DNA from: Endomychus coccineus
Lineage: Eukaryota; Arthropoda; Insecta; Coleoptera; Endomychidae
Reading direction: 5' to 3'
Length of the DNA: 64,000 nucleotides
Assembly: GCA_958510875.1 (NCBI GenBank)
Contig: OY294067.1
Coordinates: 232,219,771-232,283,770, forward strand
Under the pieces are notes generated by a model. It saw nothing but the letters and a program-made list of their open reading frames with translations, did not search any database and was not told where the DNA came from. Each line of letters begins with the position of its first letter. The stretch's first letter is position 1. This document shows positions 22,522-34,191 of this stretch, piece by piece. The translations under genes and the position numbers were made by a program.

Positions 22522-22879
22522 TTGCATTGTTATTGATGCATTTTTCAGTGTGACGTGTCAATTCTATGGTTAGGTTGAATATTCTGTTGTCACCTCTAAT
22601 ACTGCGTGCTTGTTGTAATATCTGTCGTAATTGGAATATATTAATCTTATAAAGTATACTAATCTTCAATTCAAATGAATCAAAAATATAATTTATTACT
22701 CATCATCTTCATCGCTGTGAACGTTTTCCATCAGAATGTTAACATCTCTGTAATCAACCTATATATATAATATTGCCGCCAGGACGTTCTCTAGCTTTGG
22801 GAGCATAAATTGGCCAATTTTCATGTTCAATTTTCAAAATTTGATTGATGTGTATTATTATTTTCAATTGAAAATTTGC

Positions 22880-23450
22880 CATTTTTCAGGCAATAATTGG
22901 TCATTCATCCTCCAGAAAGTGGTGAATGTAAAATCTGAAGTCGGAATCTTGATCAGCGATCTCGAAAACCCCCCGAGTGGGATTTTTTGGCCACTGCGAA
23001 CTATTTGTCGATTTGCCCCATCTTTGGGGCAATAATTGGCCAATTACTCCCCACGAAATAGTCAAATGTAAAATCTGAAGTCGGAATCCTGATCAGCGAC
23101 CTCGAGAACCCCCCGAGTGGGATTTTTTGGCCACTGCCAACTGTTTGTCGATTTGTCCCATTTTTGGGGCAATAATTGGCCAATCACTTCCCAGGAAGTG
23201 GTCAAATGTAAAATCTGAAGTCGGAATCTTGATCAGCGACCTGGAAAACCCCCGAGTGCGATTTTTTGGCCACTGCGCACTGTTTGTCGATTTGTCCCAT
23301 TTTTGTGGCAATAATTGGCCAATTACACCCCAGGAAGTGATCAAATGTAAAATCTGAAGTCGGAATCTTGATCAGCGGCCTCGAAAACCCCCCGAGTGGG
23401 GATTTTAGGCCACTTTGCGAACTATTTAAGGACGTCCCGAATTTTACCAA
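22880..23450 (+). repeat. Minisatellite, four ~140-bp units
   Basis: The landmark 'aaaatctgaagtcggaatc' starts at about 22930, 23071, 23211 and 23350, periods of 141, 140 and 139 bp. The units share 'ccccgagtgggattttttgg', 'tgtttgtcgatttg' and 'ggcaataattggccaat'. They differ by single substitutions and one- or two-base indels. The array lies between the TIRs of the 18393-23622 element. Confidence 0.92.
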
Positions 23451-23794
23451 AAATTGGACATGAAAATTGGCCAATTTATGCTCCCAAAGCTAGAGAACGT
23501 CCTAGCGGCAATATGTTATATTGTTCAAATGATCTATCTGGCCTCCCGAACAGTTAGCAAAAAACCGCATCTCATTTGGTTGAGTCCGGCAAATTTGGAA
23601 TAATTGGCAAATTTGACCGGACTAATTAATTTGTTAATGGCTATTGTATTACATACCGCAGTCGTAACTCATATCAGTGGCGACAAATCATATTCCGTCA
23701 GACGAACAGGTGTTTGCGTCAAATTCACAATAAACTGAACATATACAGGTAATTGGAGAGGAACTGTCCCTATCGCAAGACTAGTGCGAGGTGT

Positions 23795-24615
23795 GTACCC
23801 TTCTAAATTACTTAGATATTTGTCCGTACTGTGTTTTAAAACTGACAAACTGTCTTAAGAAATGGTGTGAGCCGTATTAAAAATATTTCCTACTAATGCT
23901 GATATTTCACAATTATTCTTCCTTATATAGGCAGAATGTTCTTCATAACGAGTTAAAACGTTCCTTCTAGTTTGACCCACCGCGTTTTGAACACGACTCA
24001 ATTTTGTAAACTCAAGATTTGTCGAAATCAGGAACTTTATCAGAGGCATTGCCTCAACGGTTTTTAGCTTGTTCTTAATTTTATACCGGTTGCAAATTTC
24101 GAAAACAAATTTTGGAATTTATTGATTACACAAAGTTTTAATTTTCGTTAGTCAGTATTAAATAAATTTCATATTTTTGTTCTATAAATTTGCAACAAAA
24201 CCCGTTTATAGATGCTCTTGCATGAACAAGCTGAAGAACCGCTTAGGTAATATACTTTGATAGTTCCAGATTTCGTCGGTTTCAAAACGCGATGTGAGTA
24301 ATAGTGAACAGCATTAGCAGAACATATTTGAAATAAATGTCATACCATTTTTCAAGAAAATCTATCACTTTTGAAACACAGTACGGACGAATGTCTAGGA
24401 CATTTAGAAGGGTTAGAAACGTATAAGCGGAAAGGCAATGTATTAAATTCAGATTTATTTTTTACACCACTTGTTTGCATTAATAACTCCAAATAGTATT
24501 TAAACGCGTACATTTTATTCTCTGATTTAGGTTACTCTGATGATGGCTACCTGGGAGATGAAAGAGTACTTTTAGTGGATAGGGGGATTATTTCGTACTT
24601 ATTAGTGTTATAGCT
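23795..24615 (-). mobile_element. Foldback PLE remnant (family A, copy 1)
   Basis: Inverted arms 23796-23846 and 24365-24415 ('ccttctaaatta...tgtgttttaaaa' and its inverse) enclose a minus-strand remnant at 24049-23855 with NAVGQTRRNVLTRYEEHSAY and IFNTAHTIS, a PLE GIY-YIG domain C-terminal part. The plus-strand right end carries the hammerhead-like 'ctctgatgatggctac' at 24536. Two other copies of this unit occur at 29.27-30.62 and 34.22-35.89 kb. Confidence 0.6.
24537..24572 (+). ncRNA. Hammerhead-like motif (PLE family A, copy 1)
   Basis: CUGAUGA, extra U, GGCUAC stem II strand and GAAA are present, but the second stem II strand (GGGAGAU) is decayed compared with the GUAGCU of copy 2. AGUACU follows at the stem III position and is self-complementary. 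Confidence 0.35.
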
Positions 24616-26262
24616 TAGTGGTTTAACTATTTTTGAAATATAGATGTGCGCAAATAACTTTTCATTTATCGAAGAAGAGGAAACCTGCAATCGTTTGTAC
24701 AAAAGTATCACCCCGGTATTTTGATAAGCTATCGAATGTATGTTCCATAGATATTGGCTAGTGATACTGTAGTAAGAGTGGTGCTCATATTTGATATTCG
24801 CCACTCACGATCTGATGATCTGAAGCATATCCAGTACTAAAGAAACAGAAAAGGTTCTCTTAATTTTGGTTGGTGAATTTCTAACACCCGCGAGAGATCT
24901 TCTGCCGGCCCTGCTTGTGACCTATAGTGTTTTACAATAGAAGATTATCATTTTACAGGACCTCCAAAGGACTTTTTGAGGTATACGTTTCTCATAATAA
25001 GTATCCATCTGATGAGAGTATGGCAGGTAGTAACGGTGGCTGCTCGGATGCTAGTGATAAAACGGATAATAGTTCAAATTAAAGTGCTGTAAAACTACGA
25101 AACGCCTTTGTATCATTTGCATAAAATGCGGGGCATTCTGCTGCTCTAGGCAAAATAAAGCATACGACAATTTATTCCACGATAATATCTGCTGTGGGAA
25201 CGATTTAATGTATCTACCGTATACTGTTATATATGACGAAAGCGTGGCCCAAGTCTGTGAACTTACAACTCTTGTCGCAGGGTCGCTACGGTCGGATGTA
25301 AGAGGAACTAAACGGCGAGCACGATGATAAGCTGTTAATTTTTCAAATTTTTACCGACATGTAATGTAAACAAAATCAGTATGTACCTGAGCTCTGACCA
25401 GGATTGAACTCTCGAAAATAATGAAATTTATCTAAGTTATCGTCTATTTCTATATTTCTACAATGAATTATAGAATGTGTATTAGTTGCGATGTCAGATT
25501 TGACTTAAGATGCAAAAATGTAATTTAATAACTTTTCACTGCGATTTTTTTTCGGAAATTTCAACCACTCTTGAAAAAATTGCCTTCTTGTAATTCGCCC
25601 ACTAAAGAGTGGGCCATCTGTTAAGTTTATTTTTCTTTTCTTTCAGATTATTAAATTATCTAATAAAATACACTTTGATTTTTTGACAAATGTCAAGTAA
25701 AAGTAAAACAATTGTATGCATGGATAGCGCTATTAACAACAGAAGAACTCATTTCAATCACCCAAACTTACTACGAAAACTTAAACGAAAGTCCAGAATT
25801 TGCAAAATTGTCGAATTAAATCTATAGAAAAATGCAATTCAATAGCTGAAGAATAACATTCGTTCAGAAATTGAAGGAGTGAATTCTTCTTTATCGGGTC
25901 TTTCGGATGCAGGCCTGTAAACAGAGTCTGGTAGTGGCCGTATGAATGATATCGTTTTCACATCTAATTGTAAAAGATTCAACAATTGTAAAAGATTCCC
26001 AATAAAAATTTCCGACCTTTATTCACGATATGTGCTTTTTTTTGAAAAAGAAACTAATAAATGAATCACCCTGCACAGTGTTTGAAGAAAATTCCATATC
26101 ACCCAAAACGCAAAAAATCGCAAATAATCTGTGCAACACTAAAAACCAGAAGGATTGGTGAAACAAATTCTGAAAAAAAGTCTTTGGGAGCTCTTGGGGG
26201 TTATATGGTTTTTATTTATTGAATATGGGCATAAAGTTACAAATTGCTAAATTAACTCTACG

Positions 26263-26957
26263 CAGTGCTGGATTATAGCATAAGCTTGACTAAGCTATAG
26301 CTTAGAGCCTCGACATTTTGGGGGCCCCGCGGAAATTGTAAAAATTGAAAATTAAAAAACTAATAATGACAATTTTTCTGGGAGAAAATAACGAAGTAAA
26401 GAAATTACTGGAATATAAAAGTTTGCGTATGCCTAACGACTGGTAATATCTAAAAGTAGTCAAGAATTAGTTGATTTTGTATTGAAGGCGAATAATTCGC
26501 GCACATACGCATTAAAAATCCTTTGAAGACAAATATGCGACAGGATAGGTTAGACTCGTTTGCACTACTATGCATGGAAGCTGATGTATTGCGTCGAATC
26601 AGCTTTGATGACCTGATAAAAGATTTTGCGGCTAGAAAGTGCAGGAAAGGATTGTTCTAAGTCAGTTAGATATAAGCGAATCATTCAGCGGATAAGTTTC
26701 CAAAAGTGCAATTGTAAAAGTGATTGATGTAGTTACGCATTGTATATTATGTCAAATTAAGAAGACGTACTGATAGTGTAAATATTCATGTATGAACTTA
26801 TTTTCCTGACAATAACCTTCTCCACGATTTAGAGCATTATATCACTCTACAAATTATTTTATTCTATGAATAAAGAGTAATTTAAAAAAAAGGGGGGTGG
26901 GAGGGCCCACCAAAATCTGTTGTGCTTAGGGCCCTTCATAGTGTTAATCCGGCCCTG
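26263..26957 (+). mobile_element. Short hAT element, perfect 8-bp TSD
   Basis: The termini cagtgctggattat and gttaatccggccctg (inverse caggg.cggattaa) are flanked by 'actctacg' at 26255-26262 and 26958-26965. At 695 bp it is non-autonomous. It keeps the C-terminal end of a hAT transposase at 26535-26660. Confidence 0.9.
26535..26660 (+). pseudogene. C-terminal tail of a ZMYM-type hAT transposase
   Basis: The frame of 41 residues is MRQDRLDSFALLCMEADVLR, then RISFDDLIKDFAARKCRKG. 'QDRL..L..L..E.D....I.FDDLI..FA.RK.RK' is the conserved extreme C-terminus of ZMYM-type hAT transposases. Only this tail is legible, consistent with an internally deleted element. Confidence 0.7.
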
Positions 26958-27830
26958 ACTCTACGTATTGATTACAATGTAGATCAAACATCAATATGGA
27001 AATATAATGGTCTTATCTACCTCAGTAATATTTATTGTTAAGGAAAAACTATACGTGTATACGGCAGAAACAACTTTTACATAATAATCAGACAGCGATG
27101 TAATATAGTGTAACTGTAAGGAATTAGGCAGTTGTGTTAACAGGAGTCCTTCACTCATTTTACCATGCATTTGTAAACACAGTAAATAGTTAATATTAAT
27201 ATTATGCAACTTTCCAGATAATAATAATAACATCTAACACTCAGAAATTCAAAATTTTTGACCACCTAAATTCGTGAATTTACCCACTGTGCGCCGTATA
27301 GCTCCTCTTACATCCGACCGTATCGACCCTGCGGCAAGAGTGGTAAGTTCACTTGGGCTACGCTTTTAATATACGAGACGCACTACCATTATATTATATA
27401 GTGGATTTAACCACAAACTATCCGGAATCTATGAGTGCTGAAACTTTTAAATGTGATGTTGATCAGATTGAATTATATCATACAAAAAAAAACATGAATA
27501 CCTAATTGAAATATTTTATGAATAAACAGAAGATAAAAATCTAATTTTGAAAGAAAACAACCAATCACTGAAAGAAATGATCTGGAAAAACATATAGGTA
27601 ATGCTCCAGAGGAAAGAGAAATCCATTAAATTAAAACCGGCATGGAATATAAAACGAACAAAACGCATTGGAAATCAACTCACAGATGTGAGAAATGGAC
27701 AAATATAATGCGAAACAATCATACTATACCCTAATTTCCAAATATGAATTATAATCAACAATACAAACAGCTGATAAAAGTAATATTCTTCAGTTAAATG
27801 AACACAAATTGAAATTGGAGCAAAATGGAA

Positions 27831-28269
27831 TATGTTGCGTGGTGCATGCTACGTTGGATCTCAGCTTTGTTGCCCGGCCGAACTTTTAGGGTGAACATTG
27901 GATCTAGCTTCCCCCAATCATTCGCCAGTATTGGACCATTTTTATTGTTTCTAATCTACATTTTATACATTCCAAAACTGGTAGTTTCTAAGTTCATTTG
28001 ATACAACATTGTATGGAAACCCTTTCCTTCACTAGATCATACTTCAACATAATCCAGATACCCTATTATAATGGTGTGAATTATGGCTTATAGCACTCAA
28101 TATGTGAAGCGTCATTCCTTAAAAATTAAGCGCGAACATTTCTAGGCAATACTTTCCACACAGTCGAATTTTTGAAACTTGGAATGCGTTGAATCCGAGC
28201 ACCGTTGACTCGTTAACTGTTAACTGTTTCAAACAGCTTATAGATCGGGAACTATTTAATAACAACTGA
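27831..28269 (+). pseudogene. LINE reverse transcriptase, palm fragment and C-terminus
   Basis: One frame reads LRWISALLPGRTFRVNIGSS, then IGPFLLFLIYI, matching the RT segment around 'W...L..R...V..G..S', with the central 'SGVPQGSVL' deleted. The end of the ORF at 28165-28269 reads RIFETWNALNPSTVDSLTVN, then CFKQLIDRELFNNN and a stop, a typical LINE C-terminus ('WN.LP..VV...SVN.FK..LD'). AT-rich 3' sequence and an (AAT)n tract end the element near 28465. It is dead because of deletions. Confidence 0.65.
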
Positions 28270-28884
28270 CTAGTAAACACATTTTTTATATTCTACTTTT
28301 ATTTTTCTAGTTATATTAATAATTTGTATTTTTGCATCATTTTGTTATTCTTTAACTTTATATTATCTTATACTTATTATTTATTACTTATAATAACTTA
28401 TTATATTGAGTAGTGGATTTTATCATCCACTTTAAACTATATTAATTATAATAATAATAATGAAGATACGATTAAAAACGACCCATAGAATGAGAGGAAA
28501 ACGGAAAAAGATTCCATTGGATACACGAAGTTAGGACAAAGCTTAACTGAAATGCCGAAAAAGTATGGATCTATCTAATAAATAAAAAAATGTGAATAAA
28601 AGAGATTTAGAAACATTTTTGGATAACAAACCTAGATTATTCATTCAAAATACATGAAATAAACAACATATATAATAGAACTTATATGTTTTCGGATGGG
28701 ATGGGACTTTTCACTGAAAGACCGAATGAATGAACCTAACGTTTGCGCTACGAATGTAAGGTACTCAAGATACTTTCGTCATCGAAAATTCAAGGATAGA
28801 AGCGATATGAATTTCTCAGAGCGGTCTACACTAATAAAATAACATAAATATTTTCTTCACAAATATTCAATTCATATCTAGGTA

Positions 28885-29060
28885 ATAAATAATGACACTC
28901 AAACTGATAATAAGCCATAAACAATTCGATGCAGTATGTTTAGCAGACCATTGGTTAAACGAAACTGAGCTTCTGAATTGTGATGTAGAAAATTTAAATT
29001 AAGGGGCTGATTACTGTAGAACCGAAAATATTCGGGGTGATATTACCTTTTACCTGCAAA
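28885..29060 (+). pseudogene. LINE APE endonuclease fragment
   Basis: The frame reads ISHKQFDAVCLADHWLNETE, then a stop, and GADYCRTENIRGDI. 'D.VCL.EHWL...E' followed by 'Y.R....GG' is the APE endonuclease signature of non-LTR retrotransposons. It lies after the RT fragment in the same orientation, so it belongs to another, 3'-truncated insertion. Confidence 0.55.
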
Positions 29061-29784
29061 TAATATTATATTATATCTCAAAAATTGAGTGAAAGGAACA
29101 ATTATTCTATTGAAAATAAAAAAGTTGATGCTAGTTAGTGAATCGACGTGAAAATTTGGATTTCAAAGGGAACAGTATAAGATCGTGAACAACAGTAACA
29201 ACTAAAGAACTAAACTGTACTGATAAACTATAGAAGAGTTAACGCTGTGACTACACTATAACATGATTATCAGGCATCAATCACTCTTATCCACTAAAAA
29301 TACTGTTGAAGTATTGAGAACCTTGCAGCTACTTGCAGCCATCATCAAAATGTACCTGGTCAAATACTATTTGGAATTAATAGGAATTACTCTCAGCTGG
29401 AAATAAATCCAAATTCATTGAATTGATTTTGCGCTTATACATTCACATCCCTTATAAATTACCTAGATATTTACCATCACTATGTTTTCAGAGTGATAAA
29501 CTTCCTTCTGAAATGTTCGACGCTGATTATTCACCACTTTTTTTTATATGGGCAAAATGTTCTCCCTACCGAGTTAGAATGTTCCTTCACTTCCTTCTAG
29601 TTTGACCCAAATAGAATTTTGAACACGATTCAAAATCAATCATTTGTCGATGCCGGAAACTTTATCAAAAGTGTTTTTTAACTTGTTCTTACATCTATTA
29701 GCCAGTTGCATTGCAAATTCAGAAAATAAATTATGGAATTTAAAATTGGTTAATGGTTTTTTTCTGTTTAGAAATTAGGTTATT

Positions 29785-30395
29785 GATCAATCAATCAATC
29801 AAAACGGGGGCGAACAAGTTCGGAGCACTTAGATCGCTTGATTGGGTCCATTGTGCGCCCCTTTATACAAGAATCAGTCCAGCAGGCATAAGACAGTGCC
29901 GAAGGCTAAGATTTTGTATGTACTGATATCTCTTATGACTTCAAGCAGCATGTGTGTGCTGCCGAGGTAGCCTAACAGAAGCCAGTGCTGGACATTCTGC
30001 TAGGATGTGAGAGGCAGTTTCATCCGCCTCTCCACATCCACTACAAGCTGGGTCTTCAACAATGCCCATTGTGTTTGTACAGTGTCCTGTGGGGAGTCCT
30101 GTCACCAGTTTTAGGCCTCTCCTGCTCATAGAGTGTAGGGTTTTAGAGAGTTTAGGCGAGAACTCCCTAGTGTGGAGCTTCCCTTGACTCATGCCGGAGG
30201 CACCATGCCATACCGAGAGCCACTGTCTATCTAGTAGTTCCTTGAGGGCGTGGAGCCTGGTGGTCGATGATATTCCGATCATTGAATCGGGGCCACGGGC
30301 ACTCAAGGAACCTAGTTTGGCTAGCTCACCGGCTACTTAGTTTCTCATCACACCAGAGTGGGCGGATACCCACACTAGCTGGAGCTTGTTCATCT
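29785..30395 (-). pseudogene. LINE 3' end: RNase H tail and C-terminal zinc finger
   Basis: Minus strand: MNKLQLVWVSAHSGVMRN (30395 onward) is the last RNase H motif ('VPGHSG..GNE.ADELA'), interrupted by one stop. The frame 30306-29941 then contains FSPKLSKTLHSMSRRGLKLV, TGLPTGHC, and CSGCGEADETASHILAECPA, the C-x2-C-x8-H-x4-C terminal motif of RNase H-bearing LINEs. The element ends in a short (TTGA)n tail at about 29785. A related, more decayed tail is at 60.43-60.69 kb on the plus strand. Confidence 0.8.
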
Positions 30396-30530
30396 TGAAA
30401 CACAGTAATGACAAATATTTAGGTAATTCAGAAGGGATGGATATGTATCAGCGAGAAAGCAATTCAATAGGGTCCATTAATTCCAAATAGTATTTGAACA
30501 GGTACATTTCGATTTCTGATTTAGTTTTCT

Positions 30531-30575
30531 CTGATAATGGCTACTTGGTAGCTGAAAGGTACTCAGTACTTGGAC
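30531..30575 (+). ncRNA. Hammerhead-like motif (PLE family A, copy 2)
   Basis: CUGAUAA (one base off CUGAUGA), U, stem II GGCUAC/GUAGCU, GAAA, then a hairpin GGUAC-UCA-GUACU in the stem III position. Stem II is intact. Confidence 0.4.
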
Positions 30576-30659
30576 AGAATTTTTAATGGATAAGGGTGAT
30601 AATTTCTTATATATAGTGTTGTAGTGTATCTATCAACTCTTTTATAGTTTATGAGTTTT

Positions 30660-31488
30660 GTTTGTACAGAAGAGATCAGTAAATACGAAATGGGTATAGC
30701 TTCAAGCATACATCAGCACGTAGGTACAATATTGAATTTCAATTCCTAGTCGCCAATTATTCCACGTGAAGAAAACATGTTTTGTCGAAGATTCTATTTA
30801 TAAAGTGTCGATTGTAGATATGATGTGAGATTACGTAGACAATCGGTACAGACTAATGCTGTTCCTAGAAACGATTCATTCGCCTGTCACTAACGAGGCA
30901 CCGTACACTTAATTGCTCAAATTGATATATTCGTACTCAATCTATTTAGAAGGATTACCATTCCATGTTTACAAATGTATTTCTCATATCTGTCACCTGG
31001 AACATAGATATTTCCTGGAAAATGATTTCTTAATATTTTATAGTATTGTGATCCATCTTAACATTTTAATAGAAAATAAATCGGTTATATGAATGTGCAA
31101 TGGATGTTGAAGATATCTGTTTATTTGGAGTATGTAAGAACGATAAAGAACTAAGGATACGAAGATTGATGAATATGAACCAAAAAAACTGGAAGTATGC
31201 GAAAATACAATATATGGGAGTGATGAAATGCTTAAATCATTCACGTCAATCATTACAAATTGATTTAGTTTGTTTCGTGTCGCTTTTTAAGCATAAACGT
31301 GTTAGTCGTGCTGATGCTTTAATGCATTAGGGACAGTCCAAAATCACATTAAAAGCTTTTATAGTCCATGAATTTCAAACACGATTTTATGCACATAATT
31401 AATTGCGGAGTAAGAAGCTTACTGATAAACGCTAAACTCTGTATCTAACGGCGAAGCTAGTACGCGGGATGTCATCATAGCCATGAAA
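30660..31488. other. AT-rich stretch, no gene recognised
   Basis: The overlapping frames at 31038-31330 on opposite strands have no recognised motif. The stretch ends at a (GATA)n tract, which is the tail of the minus-strand LINE that follows. Confidence 0.4.
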
Positions 31489-32520
31489 GATAGATAGATA
31501 GATATATTTTGTGTTAATACAAGAAAATTTGCTTACAGGCGTCAGAATAAGAAATAAATCATTACAATATGTAAATTCAGTTCAAAATCAATAAATAGAG
31601 ACATACACAATTGTAATAAAATATCATACATAGTGGTTAGACATTCCTAAAAGGAATAATTTGGTTATTTACTCATTTTGTTTAAAAATAGAGCATTACT
31701 ACATATAAATTCAGTTAGAAATCAATGAAAAGAGACATATAGAATTGTAATAAGATATTATAAATACTGATTAAGAAAATCATAAAAATGTTTAAAACTA
31801 TTGTAAATATGAGCACTATACAGATTTAAAATTTCTGTTGCATGATTTCTTCGGTAGCGTAATATTATGCTCTCTCTGAAAGAAATGTTTTCACCCACTG
31901 TTTGAATGTTTTAAAAGGCATTTCTCTTACATTGCCGCGGAGTTTATTAAAAAAGTGATAGCCCCAGTTGAGACTTGGTAAGTCTATAAAATTTGATATG
32001 AAAGTAATGTTTTATGCGGGTGTTGTATTCATGAAATTGCTCATTAGAGATTAATGTATTGTATTCTTTGTACGCATAGAGTAAACGCTCATATAAAAAC
32101 ATACACGGAAATGTGAGTACTCTATACTTGATAGAGAGAGGTTTACAACCATATCTATAACTTATATCTGCTACTATTGTAATAGATCTACATTACAGCC
32201 GGAAAATTCTCCCTTGGCTGCTGTCACAACGACCTCATTACATTATACCGTATTTCATCAGGTTATAACAAAACGAATAACATCTCCGACGAAAGATTAG
32301 CGAATAATTATCTCGAAAGATATATATTTCTACTTAGTTTATGATCTAGCTCTTTTATGTGACTATTCCAGGTAACTTTAGGATCAGTAATATTACCAAA
32401 GAATTTTATATCTGTTTTAACATTAACATCATTTCAACATTATAATCATTCATAGAGTCTCTGAAAGTATATAGCATTTCTTCTGTCATATCGGAATTTA
32501 TGCACAATTTGTAAAAAAGG
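31489..32520 (-). pseudogene. Jockey-type LINE 3' part
   Basis: On the minus strand, about 32430-32320 reads KTDIKFFGNITDPKVTWNSH, then IKELDHKLSRNIYL, the RT 'IKFLG...D..L.W..HI..L..KL' segment. At about 31985-31880 the C-terminal end reads LNWGYHFFNKLRGNVREMPF, then KTFKQWVKTFLSERA. A (TATC)n tail at 31489-31503 marks the 3' end. Stops and frameshifts occur throughout. Confidence 0.7.
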
Positions 32521-32538
32521 GGTCGAGTCTGTGGATAG

Positions 32539-34191
32539 CAGTGGCAGCTCGTGAACTTTTCACGAGAGGAGGCTGGACATAAAACGTTCTTGTAAAAATA
32601 TACTCTATTCAGCCAATAAATTTAACCTTTGCACAGCGACCGTACCAGCTACTTCAGAGCCAAAATTAATTGTTGCCAAGCAAGAACCAACGTGGAGGTG
32701 TAGTTTCTCTTGGCAACAAATTTTTTTGTTCGTTTTTTTTTCTTTGGATTTTTGATATTTTTAATTTTTTTTTGAAATTTTTCATATTTTGTGTTTTTTA
32801 TTATTTTTATAAACTTTTTTTATATATTAACGGAATTCTACGGTCTTTAGTTTGCGAAAAATGATCAATAATATTATCATAAAATGTATCATTTTGTTTT
32901 AAGTGTTTACTGAATCTTTTTCAATAGATATCAATCTAACACTGTATAAACGATTTTGGCTCATTGTATTTCGCATGTAAGTTTTAATTCGTTTGAGAGT
33001 AGAAAATGATCTCTCCACCGATGCCGACGTGACAGGAATGGTGACTGTCAAACAAAGTAGTTTATAAAACTGAGGTAAAACTTGTTGCAAATCATTGTCT
33101 ATCATATATATTTTATGATATCGGCGTGAATGTCGTACTGGCCTAAAATATCTTTATCCGAGTAGGTATATAACCCATAATTCATATTTTATCAAAAAAT
33201 TTATATTTTAGAACTAAGTTATCTAAATGTGTATTGGGAAACTCTTTTGAAAAAGATTCGAAAAATCTTCTATTCGTCAAGTCGAAAAATTTCAATTCAT
33301 GTAAATCGGAAAATTGAATCTCAATTTGACCTTTAATTGTATCTAAAATTTCATAAAAAAAGTTGTTTATAATGTAGTTTCTTGTCTAGCAAATTATATA
33401 TTTTCCTCCTTTAACAATATTCTGTTTACCGGTTAATTTAAACTTAATACTCGATGTAATATGTTCCTGCGATTTTTCATGTCTATCTATACCACGAGCT
33501 AAATTTTTCAAATCATCATAACCCGAGTGTCCCCAACATGAAGTTGTATCAGATGTAAATAGCAAGCAATATAATTTATTGTGTATTTCGATTTTGAAAC
33601 ATACCTGTCATCGTCACCACTAATCCTTTCAAATCCGGTAAAGGCCGTTTATTTTTAACAAAACACTTTTCTATCATATGTTAATCCACTAAATGGATTT
33701 TCTAGCAACCCAGCAACTAAGTCACTCATCATTTTAACGTTCACCGATTAGATAAATTATAACTTAACTACTTAACCTTACTTCGCCTCGCGGTACAAAT
33801 TACAAAACCAAGAACTAACGGAACACGACACGTGTGGCATTCTTCTAGCGGAAGGGCGGTAGCAAGTAATCGTATTTCATTCGACCGACGATTCCATACG
33901 AGAGGCTAGCTTCCATAGGATGTTGCCATATTTGCTCTTTTACCCTATCTAGCAATCGAACTGCTTGGAAAACGGCAACTGTGTTGACCACACGTATTTA
34001 GCGTTTGAGATATATAGAGAATCTATCCTCTGGCCACTGTTGCCAGATAAAAAATAACTACTGAGAACGGGGAATTAATTGTAAAATTCAAAGAATTATC
34101 AGAGAAACAGGAAATAAAATGGAGAATGATCATTAAGATAAATTGGTGAGGAAGCTGAGCCTCCTTAGCCTCCTTCGAGAAGCCGCCACTG
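32539..34191 (-). mobile_element. hAT transposon (copy B), perfect 8-bp TSD
   Basis: The termini cagtggcagctc (32539) and gccgccactg (ending 34191) are flanked by 'gtggatag' at 32531-32538 and 34192-34199. The interior is homologous to copy A (11613-13552) in inverted orientation, including the transposase C-terminus at 33105-32899. It is about 290 bp shorter than copy A. Confidence 0.92.
32899..33105 (-). pseudogene. hAT transposase C-terminus, copy B
   Basis: The frame carries QQVLPQFYKLLCLTVTIPVT followed by SASVERSFSTLKRIKTYMRN, nearly identical to copy A, with Val-Arg-Leu replacing Val-Ser-Ser near the end and an earlier stop. Decayed homology to the upstream parts of copy A extends to about 33760. 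It is inactive. Confidence 0.8.

Larger units (their letters stand above)
18758..22760. repeat. Head-to-head palindrome of two Penelope-like copies
   Basis: The left arm 18758-20759 is the inverse of the right arm 20782-22760, with a 22-nt centre (20760-20781). The arms differ at scattered sites and by one deletion of about 24 bp in the right arm (near 22279). Both arms are cut at the same place, at the 5' side of the RT domain. Only the right arm continues a few residues further into the centre ('LSDKGNVTVV'). Confidence 0.92.
18393..23622. mobile_element. TA-flanked TIR element with internal minisatellite, interrupted by PLE palindrome
   Basis: The termini gtccggtcaaatt (18393) and its inverse ending at 23622 are each flanked by TA. 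The TIR can be followed for about 165 bp. The right side, 23459-23622, is continuous. The left side is in two pieces, 18393-18508 and 22765-22825, separated by the (TA)n tract and the PLE palindrome. Without the insertion the element is about 975 bp and consists of TIR, four ~140-bp tandem units and TIR. It has no coding capacity. TA duplication suggests mobilisation by a Tc1/mariner-type transposase. Confidence 0.75.
25236..27372. mobile_element. TIR element with a nested hAT
   Basis: Inverted repeats at about 25236-25325 and 27285-27372 share 'aagcgt', 'gcccaag', 'gtgaactta', 'gcagggtcg' and 'tacggtcggatgtaagagga'. The interior shows no gene I recognise. A short frame from ATG 25690 (46 residues, rich in Lys and Arg) may be a remnant. 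The hAT at 26263-26957 is inserted within. Superfamily and target duplication are unresolved. Confidence 0.55.
29270..30620. mobile_element. Foldback PLE remnant (family A, copy 2) with nested LINE end
   Basis: The left end 'ttatccactaaaaatactgt' is inverted at the right end ('aatggataagggtgataa', about 30585-30605). 'ccaaatagtatttg' pairs with 'caaatactatttgg'. Decayed GIY-YIG-like sequence lies at about 29640-29490 on the minus strand. A LINE 3' end (29785-30395) interrupts the unit. Confidence 0.55.

Noticed and set aside
22880..23450. CRISPR-like array
   Set aside because: The units are ~140 bp and repeat entirely, with no unique spacers, in eukaryotic DNA between transposon TIRs. It is a minisatellite.
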